41,360 bases of DNA. Source: CAVXFS01 sp049582805 (GTDB lineage Bacteria > Pseudomonadota > Gammaproteobacteria > Burkholderiales > Gallionellaceae). The notes below the pieces were generated by a model. That model did not search any database and was not told the origin of the DNA. It was given only the letters and a program-made list of their open reading frames with translations. The stretch lies in NCBI GenBank assembly GCA_049582805.1, contig JBAUUR010000169.1:1-41360 (forward strand), read 5' to 3'. This document shows positions 18,395 through 27,702 of the stretch, piece after piece (within the stretch, counting starts at the first letter, position 1; every line of letters begins with the position of its first letter). A program made the translations under genes and the position numbers.

Positions 18395-19882
18395 TCAGCG
18401 GCTATATTCTGCGGACATATTCACCAATGCCAGGGTTTGCTCCGGCTGTATCTGCCCCCATGTAAAACGCCATTCCCAGTTTCCATCCGGCTTGCCGGGA
18501 TAGTTCATGCGATGTTCGCTGGTCAGGCCGAGCACGTCCTGCATGGGGAAGATGACTAAATTCGCCGCCGAGCGGGACAGGGCGCGCATCATGTCCCACT
18601 GAATCTCATGCCCGTCGCTGACCAGGTAACGCTGGGCAAAGGCTTTTATATAATCAGGGGCAGCGTGCCACCAGCCGACGGTGGTGTCATTGTCGTGGGT
18701 TCCCGTGTAGGCGACGGTGTTGGCCACATAGTGGTGCGGCAGAAAGTAGTTGTCCTCGCCGTTGCCAAATGCAAATTGCAGGACACGCATGCCCGGCAGG
18801 TTGAATTTGTCGCGCAATTCCAGCACGTCCGGCGTAATCAGTCCGAGATCTTCGGCAATAATCGGCAGTTTCGGGAAAGCCACTTCGAACGCCTTGAACA
18901 GTTTTTCTCCGGGACCGGGCTCCCACTTTCCGGGAATCGCGTTGGGCGCATCCGCAGGAATTTCCCAATAGGCGGCGAAGCCACGGAAATGGTCGATGCG
19001 CACCCAGTCGGCCAACTTGAACGCATGCCGCAAGCGCGCTATCCACCAGGCATAGCCGGTCTTTTCGTGGATGTCCCAGCGGTAGAGCGGATTCCCCCAT
19101 AACTGCCCGGTCTCGCTGAAGTAATCGGGCGGGACACCGGCGACGAGGGTTGGGCGTCCCTGCTCGTCCAGTTCGAACAGCTCCTGATGCGACCACACAT
19201 CGGCGCTTTGATAGGCCACGAATATCGGCACGTCACCGATGATGCGGACGCCGCGCGTGTTAGCGTAAAGTTTCAATCTCGACCACTGGCGCGCAAAGCA
19301 CCATTGGCAGAATTTCCAGAAACTGATTTCGCCGGCGTAGCGCTGTTCCATGCGGCGTAGCGCCTGCGCTTCGCGGTGCACCAGTTCCCTCGGCCAGTGG
19401 TTCCATTCACGCCAATTTTCGCGCTCCGAAATCGTCATGAATAATGCAAAGTCATCCAGCCATTTGCTTTCATCCGCACAGAACTCGGTATATGCCCTGT
19501 GCATGTTGTCGTACTGACCCGCAAAGAAACGCGCGGCAGCACGGCGCAACCGCTCGATGCGGAACGGCTGTATGAGCGCGTAGTCCACGCGGTCGGCGCG
19601 GAATTCAGGATGGGGTTGCAGATCTTCGTCGCTGAGCCAGCCTTGACTGGCCAACTCAGCGAGATCAATCAGCAGGAAGTTGCCGGCGAAAGCGGACCTG
19701 CTCATGTACGGGGAGTTTCCAGGACCGATTTCGCCCAGGGGCAGGACTTGCCAATAGGCCTGGCCGGCGCTGGCCAGCCAGTCAACAAACCTGTATGCCT
19801 CCGCACCGAAATCGCCCGCACCAAATGCACCGGGCAGGGATGTCGGATGCAGCAGTATTCCGCTGGCGCGATCTGTCAACAT
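18395..19882 (-). CDS. malQ: 4-alpha-glucanotransferase (amylomaltase)
   Basis: GH77 enzyme that transfers maltodextrin segments between glucan chains, releasing glucose. The 495 residues give a complete short-type amylomaltase: N-terminus RASGILLHPTSLPGAFGAGD, acceptor loop GNSPYMSRSAFAGN, nucleophile Asp in VRIDHFRGF, acid/base Glu in IIAEDLGLITPDV, and third catalytic Asp in YTGTHDNDTT. It lies 7 bp behind the GH57 gene and is the last gene of a glgC-GH57-malQ unit, so it probably recycles short maltodextrins from glycogen turnover. Confidence 0.95.
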   Translation of the reverse strand: MLTDRASGILLHPTSLPGAFGAGDFGAEAYRFVDWLASAGQAYWQVLPLGEIGPGNSPYMSRSAFAGNFLLIDLAELASQGWLSDEDLQPHPEFRADRVDYALIQPFRIERLRRAAARFFAGQYDNMHRAYTEFCADESKWLDDFALFMTISERENWREWNHWPRELVHREAQALRRMEQRYAGEISFWKFCQWCFARQWSRLKLYANTRGVRIIGDVPIFVAYQSADVWSHQELFELDEQGRPTLVAGVPPDYFSETGQLWGNPLYRWDIHEKTGYAWWIARLRHAFKLADWVRIDHFRGFAAYWEIPADAPNAIPGKWEPGPGEKLFKAFEVAFPKLPIIAEDLGLITPDVLELRDKFNLPGMRVLQFAFGNGEDNYFLPHHYVANTVAYTGTHDNDTTVGWWHAAPDYIKAFAQRYLVSDGHEIQWDMMRALSRSAANLVIFPMQDVLGLTSEHRMNYPGKPDGNWEWRFTWGQIQPEQTLALVNMSAEYSR

Positions 19883-19889
19883 CTGCGGC

Positions 19890-21602
19890 CTATTCGGAAG
19901 AGCGCCGCATCGCTCCGCCCATCTCGGCCTTGCCCCCGCCGTGGCTGATCGGCGTGTTGAGTATCGGGGGCACGGGCAACTTCAGCATCTTGTATAGTCG
20001 CATCAGGTTATGACGAAACAGGCGATCAAAACTCTCAACGGCATGAGATGGATTGTAATCCCCGAACCACCAGAACCAATCGGAGCTTTCACATGAGGCA
20101 AGCTGTCTCTCCGCAGCGTCCTTCTCCGCCTGGGTCAGGCGCTTGCTCGCCATGACCAGGTCATAACTCTGTTTGGCAACGCAGAGCAAATCCCAGGCGC
20201 GGTTCTTGTCAGGGGATCCTATCCAGGTGGCAAAGTTCCCGTACACCCAACTGCCGGCAACCAGGCTCGGCAATTCACCTTGTTTGGCCAGTCCGGCCTC
20301 GGACTCTCGCTGTTTCAGATAATCCTGGTAAGTCGTGCATCGGACCATCGGATGATCCTGCAATGCGGCATACAGGTCATGCAGAAAATGATAGCCGTTA
20401 TAGGGAAAGTACTCCCACGCATTTTCACCATCGAGTATGACGCTGACCACAGGCGTCTCATCTTCCGGTGCCTGATTGGCAATCGCTTCGAGCTGGGCGA
20501 CAAAATGCAGAGCGGCATCCCTGCCATGCCAACGGGAATATTCAAATCCTATCAGGTCGGACAGATGATCATCCCGAAAAAAACAGCTGACGCCGCCCTT
20601 CTTCTGACCCACATGATACGGACGATAGAGATAATGCGAACGCTCCGGCAGGGCAGCATCGATGCGGCGCAAGCTATTGGCGAGGACAGCTTCCCCGCTT
20701 GCCGCCCATTTGCAGCCATGTTCTGACAGCACTTCCAGCAGGTATGTGGAAACCGCCCCTTCAGCCGGCCACATGCCCTGCGGTTCCACACCAAAACGCG
20801 CGTGATGGCTGTGCTGGGCGGAAAGCACATGGAACCGCACGCGCTCCGTGCCTCCCGGATAGCGCGGCGATTGCGGCAAGCTGCTGTCCGGCGTGCTTTC
20901 CCGCGCACTTTTCAAGTCAAGCAACAGCGGAGCCAGTGGATGATAGTGCGGTGTCGTGGAAATTTCGATCTGCCCGCTTTGGGCCAGCTTGCGATAACGC
21001 GGAATGATTCCGCTTATGGCCTTTCCGAGCAGATCGAACAGTTGTTTGCGGTCGGCAAGGTCATAAGCTTCATCCTTGCTCATCAGGCGGATGATCAGGT
21101 CATGTTCGCGCCGCAGGCTCTCACCGCACCACGACAGATGGTACCAGACCAGCAGGTCGGCAAAGTACTGCCCGGACAGGTAGGCAAGTGCCGCTTCGCC
21201 TTCCGGTTCAAGCAGCTTGTACAGGTCGGACAGGCGCTTGTAGGCGGGATATGGGGCAACCATCTTGACGTGGTTGCTGAGGAAGCAACTGCGCAATATC
21301 AGATCGCGCTCCTCCTTGTCCAGGTCATGCAGGCTCTCGCGCGCCAGCAGCCTCAACAGTGGGTCACGCATCTTCCCGCTGGCGAACTGCTGCTCGTAAT
21401 CTTCCAGTTGATCCAGCAACACGGGTACGAAATTCACCACTGCTTTCATCTTTGGATGTTGCTCCAGATGATAGGCCATGTCGGTATAGTCCTTGATGGC
21501 ATGCAGATACACCCACGGCAACAGAAAATCACCGCTCGTATAATCGCGGTAGTCCGGCTGGTGCATATGCCAGAGAAAAATCAGATCCAGGGATTTTGTC
21601 AT
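19890..21602 (-). CDS. GH57 family alpha-glucan hydrolase or transferase
   Basis: About 570 residues of the GH57 family. The first motif LIFLWHMHQPDYRD (HQP) opens the protein, GMWPAEGAVS contains the likely nucleophile Glu, and SVILDGENAWEYFPYNG the likely acid/base Asp. GH57 members include alpha-amylases, amylopullulanases, 4-alpha-glucanotransferases and branching enzymes; by context it acts on glycogen or maltodextrin, but the reaction cannot be settled by reading. No signal peptide, so cytoplasmic. The Met at 21602 (MTKSLDLIFLWHMHQ) is preferred to the longer frame starting at 21629. It sits 83 bp after glgC and 7 bp before malQ, so an operon is likely. Confidence 0.88.
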   Translation of the reverse strand: MTKSLDLIFLWHMHQPDYRDYTSGDFLLPWVYLHAIKDYTDMAYHLEQHPKMKAVVNFVPVLLDQLEDYEQQFASGKMRDPLLRLLARESLHDLDKEERDLILRSCFLSNHVKMVAPYPAYKRLSDLYKLLEPEGEAALAYLSGQYFADLLVWYHLSWCGESLRREHDLIIRLMSKDEAYDLADRKQLFDLLGKAISGIIPRYRKLAQSGQIEISTTPHYHPLAPLLLDLKSARESTPDSSLPQSPRYPGGTERVRFHVLSAQHSHHARFGVEPQGMWPAEGAVSTYLLEVLSEHGCKWAASGEAVLANSLRRIDAALPERSHYLYRPYHVGQKKGGVSCFFRDDHLSDLIGFEYSRWHGRDAALHFVAQLEAIANQAPEDETPVVSVILDGENAWEYFPYNGYHFLHDLYAALQDHPMVRCTTYQDYLKQRESEAGLAKQGELPSLVAGSWVYGNFATWIGSPDKNRAWDLLCVAKQSYDLVMASKRLTQAEKDAAERQLASCESSDWFWWFGDYNPSHAVESFDRLFRHNLMRLYKMLKLPVPPILNTPISHGGGKAEMGGAMRRSSE

Positions 21603-21685
21603 TGAAATTCCATTACATCGGGCATTCAAAACCGAATACTTGGGCGGGGGCGGATATTTCGCACAAATGAATACTGAATTTAAAG

Positions 21686-22966
21686 TTATCTCATGCGATG
21701 CACATCCTGGCCGAGCATATCCGGGGTGATTAGCGTAACCCCTCTTTCACTGACAAAGAAACGTTTGGCGTCCTCCTCGTGATCGACCCCGACGGTCAAA
21801 CCTTCCGGAATGATGCAATTCTTGTCCACCACCACGCGTTTGAGCGTGACATTACGCGCCACTTCCACATTGGGCAAAATGACGGAATCTTCGACATTGC
21901 TGTAACTGCGCACATGCACGTTTGAATACAGCAGTGAGCGGCGCACCGCCGCGCCGCTGATGATGCAGCCGCCGGAAACCAGCGAGTCCACCGCCTTCCC
22001 TCGGCGCGTATCGTCATCGAATACAAACTTGGCCGGCGGCAATTGTTCCTGATAGGTCCATATCGGCCATTCCTTGTCATACATATTCAGGTCGGGAACG
22101 ATCTTGGTCAATTCCATGTTCGCTTCCCAGTATGCATCTATGGTTCCCACGTCACGCCAATAGGGCACGCCGTCATCCAGCTTGACGCAGCTATCCTCAA
22201 AGTTCTGCGCGTAAACGCGATAATGCGAAGCGATCAGATGCGGGATGATGTCCTTGCCGAAATCGTGGGAGGAGCGCGGGTTATCCGCATCCCGGATCAG
22301 TTGCTCATACAGGAAGCGGGTATTGAACACATAGATGCCCATGCTGGCCAGGGCCCGATCCGGCTTGCCGGGAATCGCTGCCGGCTTGGAGGGTTTCTCG
22401 CTAAAGTCGACCACGCGCGATTCCTCGTTGATTCCCATCACACCGAATGCTTTTGCGTCTTCCAGCGGCACTTCAATGCAGGCAACGGTCATGTCTGCTT
22501 TCATTTTCGCGTGGAAGGCCAGCAACTTCCCATAGTCCATCTTGTATACATGGTCGCCGGCCAATATCAGCACGTACTCCGGATCCAGGTCGCGCAGGAT
22601 GTCGAGATTCTGGAACACCGCATCAGCGGTCCCCTGATACCATAACTCTTCAACCCGTTGCTGCGCCGGCAAGACATCGACAAACTCGCCAAATTGGCCA
22701 TTCAAGAAACTCCAGCCGCGCTGGATATGCTGGATCAGGCTGTGCGCCTTGTACTGTGTCGCCACACCGATGCGCCGGATACCGGAATTGACGCAATTGG
22801 ACAGCACGAAATCAATGATGCGGAACTTGCCGCCAAACGGCACTGCCGGCTTTGCACGCCAGTCCGTCAATTGGTGCAGACGTGAACCACGACCTCCCGC
22901 CAACACCATGGCATAGGTATCCTTGGTCATGGAACTTACAAAACGTGAAGTTTCCTGTATTGCCAT
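21686..22966 (-). CDS. glgC: Glucose-1-phosphate adenylyltransferase
   Basis: Makes ADP-glucose from ATP and glucose-1-phosphate, the committed and normally allosterically controlled step of bacterial glycogen synthesis. The 426 residues show the nucleotide-binding signature LAGGRGSRLHQLTDWRAKPA, the substrate loop GTADAVFQNLD, the DHVYKMDY metal site, FSEKPSKP, and a C-terminal left-handed beta-helix regulatory domain (SGAAVRRSLLYSNV, NVEDSVILPNVEV). AGGAG 7 nt before the ATG supports the start. First gene of the glgC-GH57-malQ unit; divergent from glgB with a 120-bp shared promoter region. Confidence 0.96.
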   Translation of the reverse strand: MAIQETSRFVSSMTKDTYAMVLAGGRGSRLHQLTDWRAKPAVPFGGKFRIIDFVLSNCVNSGIRRIGVATQYKAHSLIQHIQRGWSFLNGQFGEFVDVLPAQQRVEELWYQGTADAVFQNLDILRDLDPEYVLILAGDHVYKMDYGKLLAFHAKMKADMTVACIEVPLEDAKAFGVMGINEESRVVDFSEKPSKPAAIPGKPDRALASMGIYVFNTRFLYEQLIRDADNPRSSHDFGKDIIPHLIASHYRVYAQNFEDSCVKLDDGVPYWRDVGTIDAYWEANMELTKIVPDLNMYDKEWPIWTYQEQLPPAKFVFDDDTRRGKAVDSLVSGGCIISGAAVRRSLLYSNVHVRSYSNVEDSVILPNVEVARNVTLKRVVVDKNCIIPEGLTVGVDHEEDAKRFFVSERGVTLITPDMLGQDVHRMR

Positions 22967-23046
22967 GGATATCTCCTGAATATTTTCTTTAGTTTATATT
23001 TTAACAGATTTGCAGGTATCCCTGATGCTGAAATAGTTTTGAAACC

Positions 23047-23078
23047 TTGGCCAGAACAGACATGAAATTGGTTATAAT
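23047..23078 (+). promoter_or_regulatory. Candidate glgB promoter
   Basis: A perfect TATAAT lies at 23073-23078, 8 bp before the glgB ATG; a poor -35 candidate TTGGCC (23047-23052) is 20 bp upstream. If it is used, transcription would begin at or next to the start codon. Confidence 0.4.
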
Positions 23079-23086
23079 TAGAAACC

Positions 23087-25264
23087 ATGATAAAAAAAAT
23101 CCATCCCAAACTCGATCCGAGAATCGATTTGCTGTTGCAAGGCCGTCTGTTTGATCCTCATGCTTTCCTCGGCCTGCACCGTGAGCACGATGCCCATGTA
23201 GTACGCGCATTTCTGCCCTATGCGGATGAGGTCAGTCTCGACACTGCAAGCGGCAGCGAGGTGATGAAGCGCATCCATCCGGACGGCTTGTTCGAATGGC
23301 AAGGCAACCACGCTCCGGATCAATACCTGCTGCGCATCACTGAAAATGGCACGCAATTCCTGAAGCATGATCCCTATGCCTATCCCCCGCGCATTTCCAG
23401 CTTCGACCTGCATCTGTTCAACGAAGGCAGGCTGCATCAGAGTTATCGCATGCTCGGTTCGCTTGCCACCCAAATAGATGGTGTTTCCGGAATCCGCTTC
23501 TCGGTGTGGGCACCCAACGCCGACCGCGTCAGCGTGGTCGGAGAATTCAACCGTTGGGACGGTCGCGTCCACCCGATGGCGGCGCATGGTTCCAGTGGAG
23601 TTTGGGAATTGTTCATCCCCGATATTAATCCGGGCTCGCTGTATAAATATGAAATCCGTAACCGTTCAGGTGCATTGCTGGTCAAGTCCGACCCTTACGC
23701 CAATGAATTCGAGTTGCGTCCCGGCACCGCCTGCCGCGCCGGCGCCAGCATCAGTCACGCCTGGGGCGATGCCGAGTGGATGGCGCAGCGAGCCAAGTGG
23801 GACTGGCTGCATGCCCCGCTGAATATTTATGAAATTCATGCCGGATCATGGAAGCGCCACCCGGACGGACGCTTCTATACATACCGGGAACTGGCGGAAC
23901 ACCTGATCCCCTATGTCAAGGCAATGAACTACACGCACATCGAGCTGATGCCCGTGTCGGAGCATCCCCTGGATGAATCCTGGGGCTACCAGACCACCGG
24001 ATATTTTGCCGCGACCAGCCGTTTCGGCTCGCCCAACGACCTGTGCCATTTCGTGGACAGTTGCCACCGTGCCGGGATCGGGGTGCTGCTCGATTGGGTG
24101 CCCGCGCATTTCCCGCAGGATGCCTGGGCGCTGGCTCGTTTCGATGGCACCTCACTGTATGAACACGAGGATCCACGCCTGGGTTACCACCACGATTGGG
24201 GCACCCATATATTCAACTATGGCCGCAATGAAGTGAAGAGTTTCCTGCTGTCGAGCGCGCATTACTGGCTGGCGGAATTCCATTTCGATGGATTGCGCGT
24301 GGATGCCGTCGCTTCCATGCTCTACCTCGACTATTCGCGCAAGGAAGGCGAATGGCTGCCGAACAAGTACGGCGGGCGGGAAAATCTGGAGGCCATCGAA
24401 TTCCTGCGTCAACTGAACGTCATGGTGCACGATGTCTTTCCCGGCGCACTGACGCTGGCCGAGGAATCCACCTCGTGGCCTGCGGTGTCGCGCCCGGTAT
24501 ACCTCGGCGGGCTGGGCTTTTCCATTAAATGGAACATGGGCTGGATGAACGACACCCTGAACTTCATGCAACGCGATCCGCTGTATCGCCGCTACCATCT
24601 GAACCAGCTAACTTTCAGCCAGCTGTATGCCTACACCGAGAATTTCCTGTTGCCCTTTTCGCATGACGAAGTGGTGCACGGCAAAGGGTCGTTGCTCAGC
24701 AAGATGCCGGGCGACAACTGGCAGAAGTTTGCCAATTTGCGCCTGTTGCTGACCTACCAGGCGCTCAGTCCCGGCAAGAAGTTAAACTTCATGGGAAATG
24801 AGTTCGCCCAGGGTCCGGAATGGAGTCCACGCTGGGAACTCGAATGGTGGCAGAACGCGATTGATCTGCATAGCGGCATCCAGAATCTGGTGCGCGACCT
24901 GAACCGGCTATACCTCGACCTGCACGCGTTGCATGAACTGGATTTCGAGCAGGGCGGCTTTTCCTGGATCGACTGCAATGACACCGACCATTCGCTGCTG
25001 TCTTTTCTGCGCCGTGGGCGAAATGGGGAAACCGCAGTTGTCGCCCTCAATTTCACGCCTGTTCCACGCAATCGTTTTCGCATCGGATTACCGTACGACT
25101 GCTCCTACAAAGAGGTGTTCAACAGTGATTCGCAATACTACGGCGGAGGAAACCTGGGCAATGCGGGAGGAATACGCGCCGAGCATTTGCCCTGGATGGG
25201 ACAACCCTACTCCGCGGAAATTGAGTTGCCGCCGCTGGCGGGCATACTGCTGACGCCTGTATAG
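23087..25264 (+). CDS. glgB: 1,4-alpha-glucan branching enzyme
   Basis: GH13 enzyme that cuts alpha-1,4 chains and re-attaches them by alpha-1,6 bonds. At 725 residues it has the usual full architecture: N-terminal E-set/CBM48 domains (DPHAFLGLH at the start, FSVWAPNADRVSVVGEFNRW in the second), catalytic barrel with GLRVDAVASMLYLDYSRKEG (nucleophile Asp near 405), LTLAEESTSWP (acid/base Glu near 458) and LPFSHDEVVHGKGSL, and the C-terminal beta domain. No Shine-Dalgarno precedes the ATG, and a perfect TATAAT lies only 8 bp upstream, suggesting a leaderless mRNA. Divergent from glgC, so glycogen synthesis genes share a regulatory gap. Confidence 0.96.
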   Translation: MIKKIHPKLDPRIDLLLQGRLFDPHAFLGLHREHDAHVVRAFLPYADEVSLDTASGSEVMKRIHPDGLFEWQGNHAPDQYLLRITENGTQFLKHDPYAYPPRISSFDLHLFNEGRLHQSYRMLGSLATQIDGVSGIRFSVWAPNADRVSVVGEFNRWDGRVHPMAAHGSSGVWELFIPDINPGSLYKYEIRNRSGALLVKSDPYANEFELRPGTACRAGASISHAWGDAEWMAQRAKWDWLHAPLNIYEIHAGSWKRHPDGRFYTYRELAEHLIPYVKAMNYTHIELMPVSEHPLDESWGYQTTGYFAATSRFGSPNDLCHFVDSCHRAGIGVLLDWVPAHFPQDAWALARFDGTSLYEHEDPRLGYHHDWGTHIFNYGRNEVKSFLLSSAHYWLAEFHFDGLRVDAVASMLYLDYSRKEGEWLPNKYGGRENLEAIEFLRQLNVMVHDVFPGALTLAEESTSWPAVSRPVYLGGLGFSIKWNMGWMNDTLNFMQRDPLYRRYHLNQLTFSQLYAYTENFLLPFSHDEVVHGKGSLLSKMPGDNWQKFANLRLLLTYQALSPGKKLNFMGNEFAQGPEWSPRWELEWWQNAIDLHSGIQNLVRDLNRLYLDLHALHELDFEQGGFSWIDCNDTDHSLLSFLRRGRNGETAVVALNFTPVPRNRFRIGLPYDCSYKEVFNSDSQYYGGGNLGNAGGIRAEHLPWMGQPYSAEIELPPLAGILLTPV

Positions 25265-25336
25265 GAAAATGATTGGTGCAATTAATTTAATCTTAATCGA
25301 ACACCGCTAATTTAAAGCTTTTCGAAAGGAATTATC

Positions 25337-25804
25337 ATGGTCACAACCTCCACAAGCAGAAAAAAAACTTCTGCCAAAACCACGAGTGAATCCACAACCA
25401 GGCAGGGTACCGCAAAAATTGCAAGCAACACCGCAGCCAAAAAACCCGCGGCAAAAAAGCCTGTTGCGGCAGCTTCGGCAAGCAAGGCAAAGTCTCCTGC
25501 AAAAAAGGCGACAACAACGGCAGCAAAAAAGACCGGCGCATCGAACACCGAAAGCCTGCCAAAAACCGGGAAAGCCATTGCCGCCAAACCTGAAATTATC
25601 GAGAGCAACGCCGCAAAGGCGGCTGTCGTAAAAACTGCACCGGCCAAGAGCAATAAGAAAATTACGGTTTCGCCGCAAGAACGTTACCGGATGATCGCTA
25701 CAGCGGCCTTCTATCTGGCCGAATGCCGCGGGTTTACACGCGGTTATGAGATGGAAGACTGGTTAACGGCTGAAAAGGAAATTGACGCAAAGATCAAATC
25801 CTGA
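25337..25804 (+). CDS. DUF2934 protein with histone H1-like tail
   Basis: 155 residues in two parts. Residues 1-~108 are low complexity, rich in Ala, Lys, Thr and Ser, with several AAKKPAAKK-type blocks like bacterial histone H1-like (AlgP/HctB-type) tails; such basic tails bind DNA or polyanions. Residues ~112-153 are a DUF2934 domain (RYRMIATAAFYLAECRGF ... EMEDWLTAEKEI), a short module of unknown function common in betaproteobacteria. The start follows AAAGGA by 7 nt. It lies 72 bp after glgB and 152 bp before pgi on the same strand, hinting at a link with the glycogen locus. Confidence 0.85.
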   Translation: MVTTSTSRKKTSAKTTSESTTRQGTAKIASNTAAKKPAAKKPVAAASASKAKSPAKKATTTAAKKTGASNTESLPKTGKAIAAKPEIIESNAAKAAVVKTAPAKSNKKITVSPQERYRMIATAAFYLAECRGFTRGYEMEDWLTAEKEIDAKIKS

Positions 25805-25956
25805 GCGGTGCAATCCCGGCAATCGCTGCTACGCACAATCGGATGATCCGCCTTGCTCAAACTGTTGAGCGCAATAGAAGTGACTTGCTGTGTATAAAGG
25901 CTGGCCAACCCGCTTCAGGAAGCCCGCGCGGCTGAATTTATTAACTGATACCAACC

Positions 25957-27591
25957 ATGTCGAACCTGACCCAATCAGCTGCCTGGCAGGCCCTCAAGAC
26001 ACATCACTCCACGCTATGCAATCAAACCATGCGCGAGATGTTCAGCGCCGATGCGCATCGTTTCGATAAATTTTCGCTGCAACTCGACAGTTTGCTGCTG
26101 GATTATTCGAAGAATCTCATCACCGCCGAAACACAGAATTTGCTGATAGCCCTGGCGCGCCGATCCGGACTGGATGAATGGATATCCCGCATGTTCACCG
26201 GCGACAAAATCAATACCAGCGAAAATCGCGCGGTATTGCATACTGCATTGCGCGCGCCGCGCAACAGCTCGATACGGCTGGATAGCAAGGATGTCGTGCC
26301 GGATGTGCATCGTGTGCTGGATCAGATGCGCCTCTTTTCCAACCACGTGCGCAACGGCGAATTGCGTGGCTACACTGGCAAGCTGTTCCGCGACATAGTC
26401 AACATCGGCATCGGCGGTTCGGCATTGGGGCCGCAGATGGTTTGCGAAGCGCTCAAGCACTATGGCGCACAGTTGAACGCGCACTTCGTTTCCAATGTCG
26501 ATGCCACCGACCTGGTGGAAACCCTGAAACGCCTCGATCCTGAAACCACGTTGTTTATCGTCAGCTCAAAGACCTTCACTACGCAGGAAACCCTTACCAA
26601 CGCCCGCTCCGCTCGCGACTGGCTGGTCAAAAAGCTGGGCGCCGAAGCTGCCGTCGCAAGACACTTCGTGGCGATTTCGACCAACCTTGCCGCAACTTCA
26701 AAATTCGGGATCGATCCAGACAACGTGTTCGAGTTCTGGGATTGGGTAGGCGGACGCTATTCGCTCTGGTCAGCGATCGGGCTGCCCATCGCACTGTTTA
26801 CCGGCATGGATGCCTTCGAACAATTGCTGGCCGGCGCCCATGCCATGGACCAGCATTTCCGCGAAGCCCCACTGGAACGGAATATGCCGGTCATCATGGG
26901 AATGCTCGGCGTGTGGTATGCCAATTTTTTCGGCGCGGGATCGCAAGCCATCCTGCCCTATGACCAATACCTGCATCGTTTCCCGGCTTACCTGCAGCAA
27001 CTCGAGATGGAGAGCAATGGCAAGCGCGTCGATCGCGACGGCAATCCTGTCGACTACGCAACCGGTGTGGTGATCTGGGGCGAACCCGGCACCAACGGCC
27101 AGCATTCCTTTTACCAGCTTATCCATCAGGGGACGCACCTGGTGCCTGCGGATTTCATGGCGCCGATTACCAGCCATAATCCGCTGGGCGAGCATCATGC
27201 GATGCTGCTGTCCAATTGCCTAGCGCAGACCGAAGCGCTGATGCTGGGCAAATCAACCGAGGAAGCGCGAGCCGAACTTGCAAGTCAGGGTCTGCAAGGT
27301 GCGGCACTCGAAAGCCTGCTGCCCTTCAAGGTATTCCCCGGCAATCGTCCAACCAATACCCTGCTGTTCAACAAGCTGGATCCCTACACCCTGGGCATGC
27401 TGATCGCCCTCTATGAACATAAGGTTTTCGTGCAAAGCGTGGTGTGGAACATCAATGCCTTTGACCAGTGGGGTGTCGAGTTCGGCAAGCAGCTCGCCGG
27501 AAGATTATTGCCGGAACTCCAGAGTGGCCAGCCGGTATCCAGCCATGATGCCTCGACCAATGCGCTGATCAACCGTTGCCTCTCCAGCTAG
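25957..27591 (+). CDS. pgi: Glucose-6-phosphate isomerase
   Basis: Cytoplasmic enzyme interconverting glucose-6-phosphate and fructose-6-phosphate, the link between glycolysis/gluconeogenesis and glycogen. 544 residues, the typical bacterial length. Signatures seen: GIGGSALGPQMV, SSKTFTTQET, WVGGRYSLWSAIG, WGEPGTNGQHSFYQLIHQG (catalytic Glu and conserved core) and FDQWGVEFGKQLA containing the conserved lysine. The Met start matches the family N-terminus; ribosome-binding site is weak. Convergent with kup, with a 111-bp gap that shows no clear terminator. Confidence 0.96.
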   Translation: MSNLTQSAAWQALKTHHSTLCNQTMREMFSADAHRFDKFSLQLDSLLLDYSKNLITAETQNLLIALARRSGLDEWISRMFTGDKINTSENRAVLHTALRAPRNSSIRLDSKDVVPDVHRVLDQMRLFSNHVRNGELRGYTGKLFRDIVNIGIGGSALGPQMVCEALKHYGAQLNAHFVSNVDATDLVETLKRLDPETTLFIVSSKTFTTQETLTNARSARDWLVKKLGAEAAVARHFVAISTNLAATSKFGIDPDNVFEFWDWVGGRYSLWSAIGLPIALFTGMDAFEQLLAGAHAMDQHFREAPLERNMPVIMGMLGVWYANFFGAGSQAILPYDQYLHRFPAYLQQLEMESNGKRVDRDGNPVDYATGVVIWGEPGTNGQHSFYQLIHQGTHLVPADFMAPITSHNPLGEHHAMLLSNCLAQTEALMLGKSTEEARAELASQGLQGAALESLLPFKVFPGNRPTNTLLFNKLDPYTLGMLIALYEHKVFVQSVVWNINAFDQWGVEFGKQLAGRLLPELQSGQPVSSHDASTNALINRCLSS

Positions 27592-27702
27592 ATTCACTGT
27601 ACCCTCTGGAATCCCTGATCAAGCCCAGCAACCTGCAGCCACTTCGCGACACAAGCTGATGATGCGCCAGCTCGAATTGACGCCGCATCCCTGGAGCATT
27701 CT

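Noticed and set aside
20802..21605. Open frame opposite the GH57 gene
   Set aside because: Antisense to the GH57 gene, with no start context and no family features.
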